A DNA stretch of 64,000 bases from Multivorans sp965232105. Its GTDB lineage: Bacteria; Acidobacteriota; Thermoanaerobaculia; Multivoradales; Multivoraceae. A program made the position numbers and the translations under genes. The stretch is from NCBI GenBank assembly GCA_965232105.1, contig OZ246956.1, positions 868,001 through 932,000 of the forward strand, in the 5' to 3' direction. Shown here piece after piece: positions 33,075 through 41,368 of this stretch. The first letter of the stretch is position 1. Each line of letters begins with the position of its first letter. Under the pieces are notes generated by a model. The model made no database searches. It was not told the DNA's origin and was given only the letters and a program-made list of their open reading frames with translations.

Positions 33075-35132
33075 CTATGCCAGCCCGAGGAGGGTGACGG
33101 GCTCGATGGGGCCGGCGGGCTCGAAGCCGAGGACCTGGCCGTAGAAGCTGAGCTCGGCTTCCAGGGCGCGGACGATGTTCCCGGCGCGGCGGAAGCCGTG
33201 CTGTTCGCCCTCGAAGAGGAGGTAGGCGACCGGGACGCCTCTGGCGCGCAGCGCCTCGACCATGGACTCCGCCTGGTTCGGCGGCACGATGCGGTCTTCC
33301 GCGCCCTGAAAGAAGATGACCGGGCAGGAGAAGCCGTCGCGGGCGGACAGGGGCGAGCGCTCGTCGTAGAGGTCGCTCCGCTCCGGGTACGGGCCGACCA
33401 GTCGGTCGAGGTAGCGGGACTCGAACTTGTGCGTGTCGCGGGCGAGCGCCGAGAGATCCGCGACGCCGTAGTGGCTGGCGCCGGCGGCGAAGGTGTCCTT
33501 GAACGCGAGCGCGGCGAGCGTCGTGTAGCCGCCGGCGCTGCCGCCGCGGATCAGCAGTTGGCCCGGGTCGACTTGGCCGCGGTCCGCGAGCGCTTCGGCG
33601 GCGGCCGCGCAGTCCTCGACGTCGACGATTCCCCACCGGTCGCGCAGGGACTCGCGGTAGGCGCGGCCGTAGCCGGTGCTGCCGCCGTAGTTCACACAGG
33701 CGACGGCGAAGCCCCGGGACGTCCAGTACTGCACGCCGGTGTCGTAGACGTGCTCGGCGGCTGAGGTCGGGCCGCCGTGACTCTTGACGATCAGCGGCGG
33801 CCTGGCGCCGTCCGGGCCGCGGGCGTCGTCGTTCTTCGGCGGATAGAAGAACGCGAAGGCGCGCCGGCCGGCGGCCGAGGGGAAGTCGATCGGGCGGCCG
33901 CGGGAGATGTAGCGGGGGTCGGGGGAAGGGCCGGTCGTGGCGAGGACTTCGAGCGCACTGGGTGCGCCGCCGCCGGAGAGGCTGAGTCGCACGAGTTCGG
34001 CGGGACGGTCGGAGGCGGCGCCGAGGAAGAGGACGGCGTCGGTGGCGGCCCGTAGCCAGGTGATCGACGTGTACGGGGTCGGGATGGGGACGGCGGGCCC
34101 GGACTCGGGGAGGAAGAGGAGGCTCCAGACGCCCTGCTCGCAGCAGGCGGCGACGATGCCGGAGGCGGCGTGGGCGTAGGTGGACATGCCGAAGAGCCAG
34201 GGCGGGACGCCGAATTCGGCGGCGCGGGGGTGGAGGGGCTCGCCCAGGCGGTAGAGGTTCCACCAGCCGGTGCGGTCGGAGATGAAGGTGAGTCGGCCGT
34301 GGGCGTCGAAGCTCGGTTGCTGGACGGCCTCGGGAGCGGCCGGGTCGCCGCCGGCGATGGCGCGTGAGGCGGCCGGGCGCCCGGCGTCGTCGAGGTCGGC
34401 GAGCCGGAGTTCCGTGGCGTCCCAGGGCATGTCGGGGTGGTTCCAGCTCAGCCAGACGAGCCTGGCGCCGTCGGGCGAGAGGCGGGGGGAGCTGTAGAAG
34501 TCGGCGCCGGCGACGAGTTCGGTGGGCGGGAGCGGGTCGGACGTCGGATCGGTGGACGCGGCCGCGGGCAGGGGGATCGCGACCAGGGCGGCGATCTCTT
34601 CGCCGTCCGCGGGGTTGGGGCGCTCCTGGACGGCGATCAGGCGGTGGCGGTGCGGGTCGAAGACGAGGTCGGCGTAGTGGGCACCGTCGGCGGGAGTGAG
34701 GGGGGTCGGGGGCGTGGCGGCGGAGGTGGCGAGGTAGACGCGCTGGTCCTGGAAGTTGACGAAGGCGTGAGGGCGTGGGCCAGCGCCGGATGCGGACCAG
34801 AAGGTCCGCGCGCCCAGAGAACGGTCGTCGTTGGTGGCGGAGTTCTCTACCGGTACGGGCACCGGGAGCAGGCAGAAGGCGCCGCCGCCGTACTCGTGGA
34901 CGCGGCTGCGGACGTCGAAGCCGTCCGGCGTCAGGGTACGGGTTTCGCCGTCGGCGCCGCGGCGGACGAGGACGTTGCGGCCGCCCTCCTCCGGGCGCCG
35001 CTCGATCCAGCAGACATCGTCGCCAGCGGCGGCAACGTCGTCGATGCGGCGGGCGCCCTCCGCCACGTCCCGCGCCGAAATCGGCGACGCCCACGCACCG
35101 AAGGGAGTGGGCTCACGCCTGTCGCGCCCCAC
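33075..35132 (-). CDS. S9 family peptidase (prolyl oligopeptidase / acylaminoacyl-peptidase type)
   Basis: 685 residues, with an N-terminal beta-propeller region and a C-terminal alpha/beta-hydrolase domain. The nucleophile motif is LIRGGSAGGYTTLAALAF, the acid lies in FFQGAEDRIVPPNQAESMVE, and the histidine in LLFEGEQHGFRRAGNIVRAL. SHGGPTSAAEHVYDTGVQYW and ACVNYGGSTGYGRAYRESLR are typical. No signal peptide, so cytoplasmic. It begins at GTG 35132, overlapping the upstream TAG by one base (TAGTG), so it is coupled to the VWFA-related gene. Residues ~95-118 (VENSATNDDRSLGARTFWSA) are encoded by an in-frame REP copy. Confidence 0.92.
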   Translation of the reverse strand: MGRDRREPTPFGAWASPISARDVAEGARRIDDVAAAGDDVCWIERRPEEGGRNVLVRRGADGETRTLTPDGFDVRSRVHEYGGGAFCLLPVPVPVENSATNDDRSLGARTFWSASGAGPRPHAFVNFQDQRVYLATSAATPPTPLTPADGAHYADLVFDPHRHRLIAVQERPNPADGEEIAALVAIPLPAAASTDPTSDPLPPTELVAGADFYSSPRLSPDGARLVWLSWNHPDMPWDATELRLADLDDAGRPAASRAIAGGDPAAPEAVQQPSFDAHGRLTFISDRTGWWNLYRLGEPLHPRAAEFGVPPWLFGMSTYAHAASGIVAACCEQGVWSLLFLPESGPAVPIPTPYTSITWLRAATDAVLFLGAASDRPAELVRLSLSGGGAPSALEVLATTGPSPDPRYISRGRPIDFPSAAGRRAFAFFYPPKNDDARGPDGARPPLIVKSHGGPTSAAEHVYDTGVQYWTSRGFAVACVNYGGSTGYGRAYRESLRDRWGIVDVEDCAAAAEALADRGQVDPGQLLIRGGSAGGYTTLAALAFKDTFAAGASHYGVADLSALARDTHKFESRYLDRLVGPYPERSDLYDERSPLSARDGFSCPVIFFQGAEDRIVPPNQAESMVEALRARGVPVAYLLFEGEQHGFRRAGNIVRALEAELSFYGQVLGFEPAGPIEPVTLLGLA
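34783..34852. repeat. REP copy inside the S9 peptidase gene
   Basis: GCGGACCAGAAGGTCCGCGCGCCCAG followed by ...ggagttctctac, the same type as the 143-bp units at 844-1129, but read in frame within the propeller region of the peptidase. Confidence 0.8.
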
Positions 35133-36892
35133 TACCGCGGGCCGATGTCGCCGCTGGAGGACAGGATCGCCCCGGTCAGCGGGTCGTAGACGGCGATCAC
35201 GAAGGTGTGCTCGCGGCGGCGGAGTTCGAGGCCCGTCTCGTAGGTGAAGTACTGGCCCGGCTGCGGCGCCTGGTTACCGGCGATCCGTATCTTCTCCACC
35301 GGAGTTTCGGAACGGTTGCCGTCCTTGTCCATCACCGTGACGCGGAACTCCAGCTCGTTCTGCCACACGCCGGCGACGGGCAGAAGCGTCACTTCGTCGA
35401 GAGGAATCGCGACGGTGACGGGCACGACGATCTTCCCGAATCCGCCGCGCTGCGGCTTGCCGAAGCGGACGCCGAGAGGCTTGGCGCTCGGCGGATTGCC
35501 GAACAGCAGCGCGCCCTCGACCATCATCGTGACCTCGGAGGTGCGCGACATGTCCACGTACTCTTCGCGCGAGCGCACGCGGTAGTCGGGATAGTCCACC
35601 AGGCGCACCTCAACGTCGTGGACGGCGTCGTCCTCGCGGCGCTGCGGCTCGAACCCGAGCCAGTAGTACGAGCGGGTGTCCGCCACCACGTCGGCCAGCG
35701 CCGTATCGCGTCCCGCGTTGATCAGCGGCACACCGCCGGTCGAGTGCGCCAGCAACTGGAGGGTGTTGTGCTGGAGCAACTCCCGCTCCTGGAAGGCGCC
35801 GGCGCCGGCGGACGGGTCGCTCGCCGAGTTGCCGTCGAGCCCCACCGAGGCATCCAGTCTGAACGTCGGACGGAATCCCGGCACGTCGACCGGGTAGAGC
35901 GTGTAGCCGATCAGGTTCGCGGCGGAGACGAGGGGGCCGTAAAGGTCGTCATGGCTCATGATTCGGGTGTCGGAGGCGGCGCCGAGGCCCTCGGGGCTGA
36001 TGCCGCCGCTGGCGATCGTGTAGAGCGCCGGCGACTGGGGCCAGCCCCCGGCGAGCAGGAGCATCACCTTGCGGCCCGGCCGGTTGGCGAAGCTGCGCAG
36101 GGTGGCCACCGCCGCCAGGACGGAACTCTTCAACTGGCTCTCAAGCTTCGTCGCGTACCGCAACTCCGTGCCGCGCAGGCTGGTCCGCATCGTCTCCTCG
36201 GGCGTCTCGAGGCCGCCCTCCTCGATGAACCGGTTCGAGATCGCGCGCAGTTCCGACTGCTCGGACCGCTCCTGGTCGTTCGTGCGCAGTTCGCCTATCC
36301 GCATCAGGCCGTGGGCCCTGCGGCGGCGCGCCTGCTGCAGGGCGTCGGCCAACTCGGTCGGCGAGTTGGTCCAGGTGGTGAGCATGGTGACCGTCTTCCC
36401 GTCGAAGGCGACGGCGGCCACCCGGTCGGCCGGACCGAGTTCGGCCAGGTCCTCCTCCAGGCGGTCGATCACCCGATTCCGGTCGCGCTGGATCGAGAAG
36501 AAGTCGTCGATGAACAGGAGGAAGCTCGTGCCGACCGGCGTGTTCGGTTCCAGGTTCGGCACGCCCGCCACACCCGCCACGTCCGCCACGTCCGCTTCGG
36601 TCGTCTCGCGGGCCAGGCCCTCCGCGATCTCCGTGAAGTAGTCGATCGGCGTCGGCTCTCCGTCGACGAGGAGTTCGAAGTCCGACGCCACGAGATCGTG
36701 GATGCGGTTCCCCTGCTTGTCCGTGACGACGACCTCGATGTTCACGACGCGGACGTCGATCACCTCGGAGAACACGGCCGGCAGGTCGTCCTGCTGGGCC
36801 GGCGCCGGGGCGGCTGCGGCGGCCAGAAGGAGCAGGAGCGCCATCGCGGCGAGGGTGCGGGGGACGTCGGCGGTTCGTCGGAGCTTCGTCAT
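35132..36892 (-). CDS. Secreted VWFA-related protein (TIGR03436-like), copy 1
   Basis: 586 residues. Signal peptide to about 33 (APAPAQ). The opening VFSEVIDVRVVNIEVVVTDK and HDLVASDFELLVDGEPTPID are hallmarks of the acidobacterial VWFA-related family. The VWA-like core (TSFLLFIDDFFSIQRDRNRV, KVMLLLAGGWPQSPALYTIA) lacks the DxSxS MIDAS triad, having FIDDFFS instead, so metal-dependent ligand binding is doubtful. A beta-rich C-terminal region ends HTFVIAVYDPLTGAILSSSG. ATG 36892. It is a close paralog of the next gene upstream. Its stop overlaps the peptidase start. Function unknown; periplasmic or surface location. Confidence 0.82.
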   Translation of the reverse strand: MTKLRRTADVPRTLAAMALLLLLAAAAAPAPAQQDDLPAVFSEVIDVRVVNIEVVVTDKQGNRIHDLVASDFELLVDGEPTPIDYFTEIAEGLARETTEADVADVAGVAGVPNLEPNTPVGTSFLLFIDDFFSIQRDRNRVIDRLEEDLAELGPADRVAAVAFDGKTVTMLTTWTNSPTELADALQQARRRRAHGLMRIGELRTNDQERSEQSELRAISNRFIEEGGLETPEETMRTSLRGTELRYATKLESQLKSSVLAAVATLRSFANRPGRKVMLLLAGGWPQSPALYTIASGGISPEGLGAASDTRIMSHDDLYGPLVSAANLIGYTLYPVDVPGFRPTFRLDASVGLDGNSASDPSAGAGAFQERELLQHNTLQLLAHSTGGVPLINAGRDTALADVVADTRSYYWLGFEPQRREDDAVHDVEVRLVDYPDYRVRSREEYVDMSRTSEVTMMVEGALLFGNPPSAKPLGVRFGKPQRGGFGKIVVPVTVAIPLDEVTLLPVAGVWQNELEFRVTVMDKDGNRSETPVEKIRIAGNQAPQPGQYFTYETGLELRRREHTFVIAVYDPLTGAILSSSGDIGPR

Positions 36893-36969
36893 GGGCTCGC
36901 TTCCCAACTCGTCAGGAGCAACAGCAGTGCAGAAGACTACCGGAAGGCGGGCGTTGTGGCGCCGGGATG

Positions 36970-37141
36970 CAGCAACACTGGGTGCGCCGGCCTTCTGGCC
37001 GGCTGCCGCCGGAGGCGGCCAGAAAAACGCGCCGGCCGAAGGCCGGCTCCGTTCTGGCGGCAGCGCTGCTGAAACGACTCGCGCACGCCGCTGCGCGGCG
37101 GCGCCCGGATGCCGGCCAGAAGGCCGGCGCACCCAGTGGTT
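36970..37141. repeat. REP array
   Basis: CACTGGGTGCGCCGGCC opens a GCCGGCCTTCTGGCCGGC hairpin, a GCCGCCGGAGGCGGC hairpin, and GCCGGCCGAAGGCCGGC; a second element (gcgcacgccgctgcgcggcg... GCCGGCCAGAAGGCCGGCGCACCCAGTG) closes it. It fills the gap between the two VWFA-related genes. Confidence 0.9.
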
Positions 37142-37150
37142 TCCCAGTGG

Positions 37151-38959
37151 TTACTTCGGGCTGAGGCCGCCGGTGGAGGTCAGCACGGTGCCGGTCAGCG
37201 GATCGTAGACGGCGATGACGTAGGTGTGCTCACGGCGGCGGAGGCGCAGCTCGGTCTGGTAGTAGAAGAGCTGGCCGGGGCGCGGCTCTTCGGGGCCGGC
37301 GATCTGGATTTTCTCGATCGACATGTCGGCGCGATTGCCGTTCATGTCCATCGCGGTGACCCGCACTTCGAGTTCGTTCCGCCACATGCCGCCGACGGGA
37401 AGAAGCTGGACCTCGTCGAGCGGAATCGCGACCTCGACGGGCACGGACATCCTGCGCCGGCGGCTGCCGACGGGCTCGCCAAAGGTGACCTGGAGCGGTT
37501 TCGCCGCGGGTTGGCCGCCGAACAGCAGGGCGGCTTCGACGGTTATCGCGACCTCGCGTTCGCGCGAGATGTCCACGTAGCCCTCGCGGTTCCGGACCCG
37601 CAGGTCGTCGCGGTCGACCAGGCGGACCTCCACGTCGTGGAACGCATCGTCCTCCCGGCGGCTCGGCTCGAAGCCAAGCCAGTAGTACGAGCGCGTGTCC
37701 TCGACCGCCCTGGCCAGGGCCGCATCCCGCTCGGCATTGATCATCGGCACACCGCCGGTCGCGTGGGCCAGCATCTCCAGGGTGCCCTGCACGATGTGCT
37801 CCCGGTTCAGCGCTCCCGCGGTGACGCCGAGGCTGTCCGGCCCCACATCCTGACCCAGCGACAGGGAGGCATCGGCGGCGAAGTCCGCGTTCGACCCCTG
37901 CAGATCGACGGGATAGAGCGCATAGCCGATCAGGTTCGCGGCCGACACCAGGGGGCCGTACAGCTCGTCCTCGCTCATCATGTAGCCGTCGCCCGCCGCG
38001 GCGGCGTTGATCGTGCTCTCGTTCGCGGCCGCCACGGTGAAGAGCGCCGGCGACCGGGGCCAGCCGCCGGTGAGCAGAAGCATCACCTTGCGGCCGGGCT
38101 GGTCGGAGAAACTGCGCATGCTCGCCACCGCCGCCAGCACCGAGCGGTGCAACTGCTGGTCCAGGCGCCGCGCGAACCGGCGTTCCAGGCCCGAGAGGGA
38201 AGAGCCCATCACGTCTTGTGTGCCGGCGCCGTCCTGCCCGACCGTGGCGTCCGCGCTCGCCAACTCAGCCGCCTCGGAGCCCCCCAACCCGGCCGGGGCA
38301 CTTCCCTGATTGGTGATCTCCTCCCTCAGTTCATCCCCGCCAAAGGCCAGGTCGGCTACCGACTCGAGGATCGCCTCGGCTTCCCGGTCGCCCTCCAGCA
38401 TCTTCTGCTCGCTGAGCCTCTGCAGGCCGTAGGTCTCCCGGCTGCGGGCCCGGTCGAGCGCCTCAGCGAACCGGTCCTGGGAGTCCGTCCAGGCGGTCAG
38501 CGTCTCGATCGTCTTGCCGTCGAAGGCGACGGCGGCCACCCGGTCCGCCGGGTGCAGGAGCCACAGGTCCTCCTCCAGGCGGTCGAGCACCCGGTTCCGG
38601 TCGCGCTGGATGGAGAACAGGTCGTCGATGAAGACGAGGAAGTTCGTGCCCACCGGAGTGTTCGGGTCGAGGTTCGGCACGCCCGCCACCGCGCCGCCGG
38701 CGCTTCCCTGGGCCATGCTCTCGGCGATCTCGGTGAAGTAGCTGATCGGCATCCGTTCGCCGTCGACCAGGAGCTCGAAGTCCGACGCGTCCAGGCCGTG
38801 GACCCGCTCGCCGTCCCTGTCGGTCACGACGACCTCGATGTTCACGACGCGAACGTCGATCACCTCGGAGAAGACGGCCGGCATCTCGTCCTGCTGGGCG
38901 GCGGCCGGGACGGCGGCCGCGAGGACGAGCAGGGCGGCGAGGGTCGCGGACGACTTCAT
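37151..38959 (-). CDS. Secreted VWFA-related protein (TIGR03436-like), copy 2
   Basis: 602 residues. Signal peptide MKSSATLAALLVLAAAVPAA cleaved near AAAQQ. Strongly similar to copy 1: VFSEVIDVRVVNIEVVVTDR, DASDFELLVDGERMPISYFT, NTPVGTNFLVFIDDLFSIQR, RKVMLLLTGGWPRSPALFTV and the end HTYVIAVYDPLTGTVLTSTG. It also lacks a canonical MIDAS (FIDDLFS). The middle region differs (ESVADLAFGGDELREEITNQ and a Ser/Ala/Gly stretch). ATG 38959 lies 3 bp after the ilvD stop, suggesting co-transcription with ilvD, although the functions appear unrelated. A REP array separates it from copy 1. Confidence 0.82.
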   Translation of the reverse strand: MKSSATLAALLVLAAAVPAAAQQDEMPAVFSEVIDVRVVNIEVVVTDRDGERVHGLDASDFELLVDGERMPISYFTEIAESMAQGSAGGAVAGVPNLDPNTPVGTNFLVFIDDLFSIQRDRNRVLDRLEEDLWLLHPADRVAAVAFDGKTIETLTAWTDSQDRFAEALDRARSRETYGLQRLSEQKMLEGDREAEAILESVADLAFGGDELREEITNQGSAPAGLGGSEAAELASADATVGQDGAGTQDVMGSSLSGLERRFARRLDQQLHRSVLAAVASMRSFSDQPGRKVMLLLTGGWPRSPALFTVAAANESTINAAAAGDGYMMSEDELYGPLVSAANLIGYALYPVDLQGSNADFAADASLSLGQDVGPDSLGVTAGALNREHIVQGTLEMLAHATGGVPMINAERDAALARAVEDTRSYYWLGFEPSRREDDAFHDVEVRLVDRDDLRVRNREGYVDISREREVAITVEAALLFGGQPAAKPLQVTFGEPVGSRRRRMSVPVEVAIPLDEVQLLPVGGMWRNELEVRVTAMDMNGNRADMSIEKIQIAGPEEPRPGQLFYYQTELRLRRREHTYVIAVYDPLTGTVLTSTGGLSPK

Positions 38960-38962
38960 GAG

Positions 38963-40639
38963 TCAGGCGTCCGTTACGCAGCCCGTCGACGCGGAGCTGA
39001 CGGTCTTGATGTAGCGGTGGAGCGTGCCGCGCTTCGCCTTGAGGGGCGGCGCTTCCCAGGCCGCCCCGCGGGCTTCGAGTTCCGCGTCGTCGATCACCAT
39101 GTCGATCGTGTTGCGGACCGCGTCGATGTCGATCCGGTCGCCGTCGCGAACCAGCGCCAGGGGACCGCCTTCCTGCGCTTCGGGCGCGACGTGGCCGATC
39201 AGGAAGCCGTGCGAGCCGCCAGAGAAGCGGCCGTCGGTGACGACCGCGACGTCGTCGCCGAGGCCGGCGCCCATCAGCGCCGATGTCGGCTTGAGCATCT
39301 CGGGCATGCCGGGGCCGCCCTTCGGACCCTCGAAGCGGATGACGATCACGGAACCGGCGCGGATCTCGCCGCGCTCCAGGGCCTCGACCATCGCCTCTTC
39401 CGAATCGTAGACCTGGGCCGGCCCGGAGAACCGCTCCCCCTCCTTGCCGGTGATCTTCGCCACGGAGCCCTCGGGGGCCAGGTTGCCGCGGAGGATTTGG
39501 AGGTGGCCGGTCGACTTGATCGGTTCGTCGAACGGCAGCACGACATCCTGCCCCTCGGCGAGGTCCGGCAGCGAGGCCAGGTTCTCCGCCATCGTGCGGC
39601 CGGTCACCGTCACGCAGTCGCCGTCGATCAGGCCCCGGTCGAGCAGCATCCGCAGCACCGCCGGGGTGCCGCCGACGTCGTGCAGGTCCTCCATCAGGTA
39701 ACGGCCCGAGGGCTTCAGGTCGGCGAGGAAGGGAATCCGGTCGCTGACCTTCTGGAAGTCGTCGATCGAAAGGTCGACGCCGGCCGAATCGGCGATCGCC
39801 AGGAGGTGAAGCACCGCGTTCGTCGAGCCGCCGAGCACCGTGATCAGCACCATCGCGTTCTCGAACGCCGCCCGGGTCATGATCGCGCTCGGCCGGAGGT
39901 CCAGCTCGAGCAGGTTCTTTACCGCTGCACCGGCGCGGCGGCATTCCTCCAGCTTCCCTTCAGCCACGGCGGGCGTCGACGAACTGTAGGGCAGGGACAT
40001 GCCCAGCGCCTCGATCGCGACCGCCATCGTGTTCGCCGTGTACATGCCGCCGCAGGCGCCGGCGCCCGGGCAGGCGCGGCGGACGATGGTTTCCCGGTCG
40101 TCGTCGGTCAGGGCGCCGCTGATCGCTTCGCCGTAGCTCTGGAAGGCGGAAATGATGTCGATCTTGCCGCCGCGGAACTCGCCGGAGCGGATCGTGCCGC
40201 CGTAGATCACGAGCGACGGGCGGTCGAGCCGCGCGATCGCCATCATGCAGCCGGGCATGTTCTTGTCGCAGCCGGGGATCGAGATGTTCGCGTCGTACCA
40301 CTGCGCCGCCATTACCGTCTCGATCGAGTCGGCGATCAGGTCCCGCGACTGGAGCGAGTAGCTCATCCCGTCCGTGCCCATCGAGATGCCGTCCGAGACC
40401 CCGACCGTGTTGAACCGCAGGCCCAGGCAGCCCGCTTTGTCGACGCCCTCCTTGGCCGCCGCGGCGAGGTCCAGGAGGTGCATGTTGCACGTGTTGCCCT
40501 CGTACCAGACGCTGGCGATCCCGACCTGCGGCTTCGCCATGTCGTCGGGCGTCAGACCGGCCCCATAGAGCATCGCCTGCGAGGCGCCCTGGGACTTGTC
40601 CTGGGTGATGCGAGCGGAGTAGCGGTTCAACCGGATCAT
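38963..40639 (-). CDS. ilvD: Dihydroxy-acid dehydratase
   Basis: 558 residues, full length. Converts 2,3-dihydroxy-isovalerate and -methylvalerate to the 2-oxo acids in valine, leucine and isoleucine synthesis, using an Fe-S cluster. Motifs are GIASVWYEGNTCNMHLLDLA, SIPGCDKNMPGCMMAIARLD with the cluster cysteine, CPGAGACGGMYTANTMAVAI, LGGSTNAVLHLLAIA and VVTDGRFSGGSHGFLIGHVA. ATG 40639 begins MIRLNRYSARITQDKSQG. It heads a minus-strand run with the VWFA-related genes and the S9 peptidase. REPs lie upstream of it. Confidence 0.97.
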   Translation of the reverse strand: MIRLNRYSARITQDKSQGASQAMLYGAGLTPDDMAKPQVGIASVWYEGNTCNMHLLDLAAAAKEGVDKAGCLGLRFNTVGVSDGISMGTDGMSYSLQSRDLIADSIETVMAAQWYDANISIPGCDKNMPGCMMAIARLDRPSLVIYGGTIRSGEFRGGKIDIISAFQSYGEAISGALTDDDRETIVRRACPGAGACGGMYTANTMAVAIEALGMSLPYSSSTPAVAEGKLEECRRAGAAVKNLLELDLRPSAIMTRAAFENAMVLITVLGGSTNAVLHLLAIADSAGVDLSIDDFQKVSDRIPFLADLKPSGRYLMEDLHDVGGTPAVLRMLLDRGLIDGDCVTVTGRTMAENLASLPDLAEGQDVVLPFDEPIKSTGHLQILRGNLAPEGSVAKITGKEGERFSGPAQVYDSEEAMVEALERGEIRAGSVIVIRFEGPKGGPGMPEMLKPTSALMGAGLGDDVAVVTDGRFSGGSHGFLIGHVAPEAQEGGPLALVRDGDRIDIDAVRNTIDMVIDDAELEARGAAWEAPPLKAKRGTLHRYIKTVSSASTGCVTDA

Positions 40640-40673
40640 GCCCGCGGACTATGGCATAGCAGTAACACAGAGA

Positions 40674-40750
40674 AGGAGCCGGCCTCCGGCCGGCGCGTTT
40701 CCTGGCCGCCTTCGGCGGCAGCCGGCCAGAAGGCCGGCGCACCCAGTGGA
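40674..40750. repeat. REP element
   Basis: GCCGGCCTCCGGCCGGC, GCCGCCTTCGGCGGC and GCCGGCCAGAAGGCCGGC hairpins ending CGCACCCAGTG, upstream of ilvD and downstream of the terminator of the small secreted protein. Confidence 0.85.
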
Positions 40751-40775
40751 TGCAACCGCCAGGGCGCCCAAACGA

Positions 40776-40803
40776 AGAAAGCGGGCCCGAAGGCCCGCTT
40801 TCA
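40776..40803 (-). terminator. Intrinsic terminator of the small secreted protein gene
   Basis: Hairpin gaaagcgggcc-cgaa-ggcccgctttc with a ~10-bp stem. On the minus strand it is followed by a T-rich tract (cttcgttt). It begins 20 bp after the stop of the gene at 40825, so it terminates that transcript and insulates ilvD's promoter region. Confidence 0.8.
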
Positions 40804-40824
40804 AAACAGTCGCTGACTTGACGG

Positions 40825-41169
40825 TCAGGCGGCTTCGGCAGCGGAGACAGTCACGGTGACCGTGCCGTCGTCGGCCTTCATCGCCTTGCCGGTGACCTTG
40901 GCGGCCTTGCCGCCGAGGTTCTCGAGCGCCTTGATCGCGTCAGCGTCGGAACCGGCGCGGTCGATCTTGACGACGTCATCTCCGACGAGGAGACCCATGT
41001 CGTTGCCCTTCTTCAGGCAGGTCGCAGCGCAGCCGGCATGACCGGCGCCCTTCTGGCCCTGACCGAAGCAGACCATGTCGAGGACCTCGCCGGTCCAGGT
41101 GTCACCAGCCAGCGCCGGCGCGCCGACCATCAACGAAATAGCCAGAACCGCAAACAGTGCCTTTCTCAT
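40825..41169 (-). CDS. Small secreted cysteine-containing protein of unknown function
   Basis: 114 residues. Signal peptide MRKALFAVLAISLMVGAPAL ending near ALAG. The mature part begins DTWTGEVLDMVCFGQGQKGA and contains GHAGCAATCLKKGNDMGLLV, a Cys/His cluster seen in small exported acidobacterial proteins of unknown role; metal or heme binding is possible. The C-terminus is a beta-rich stretch with Lys/Ala/Thr repeats (KVTGKAMKADDGTVTVTVSA). It is a stand-alone gene with a clear intrinsic terminator. The single cluster of three cysteines suggests a disulfide or metal site outside the cytoplasm. Confidence 0.75.
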   Translation of the reverse strand: MRKALFAVLAISLMVGAPALAGDTWTGEVLDMVCFGQGQKGAGHAGCAATCLKKGNDMGLLVGDDVVKIDRAGSDADAIKALENLGGKAAKVTGKAMKADDGTVTVTVSAAEAA

Positions 41170-41264
41170 GCTGAGTCCTCCAGTTGCTTCGAAGCGGGGG
41201 TTGGGTACGGTAGTACCGGGCAGAGTAGCACAGGGAAGCGGCTACAAGGGACTCGCGCCGCCCG

Positions 41265-41366
41265 AACCACTGGGTGCTGCAGACCACTGGGTGCGCCGGC
41301 CTTCTGGCCGGCTGTCGCCGAAGGCGGCCAGGAAGACGCGCCGGCTACTGGGTGCGCCCAGTCCTT
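41265..41366. repeat. REP element
   Basis: Repeated cactgggtgc borders, the GCCGGCCTTCTGGCCGGC hairpin, GCCGAAGGCGGCC and a second cactgggtgcgcc, adjoining the stop of the kinase-like gene. Confidence 0.85.
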
Positions 41367-41368
41367 CC

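Noticed and set aside
37109..40816. Giant plus-strand frame (1235 codons) opposite ilvD and VWFA copy 2
   Set aside because: Antisense to two well-identified genes; translation resembles the mirrored acid/base pattern of high-GC genes and runs through REPs at both ends.
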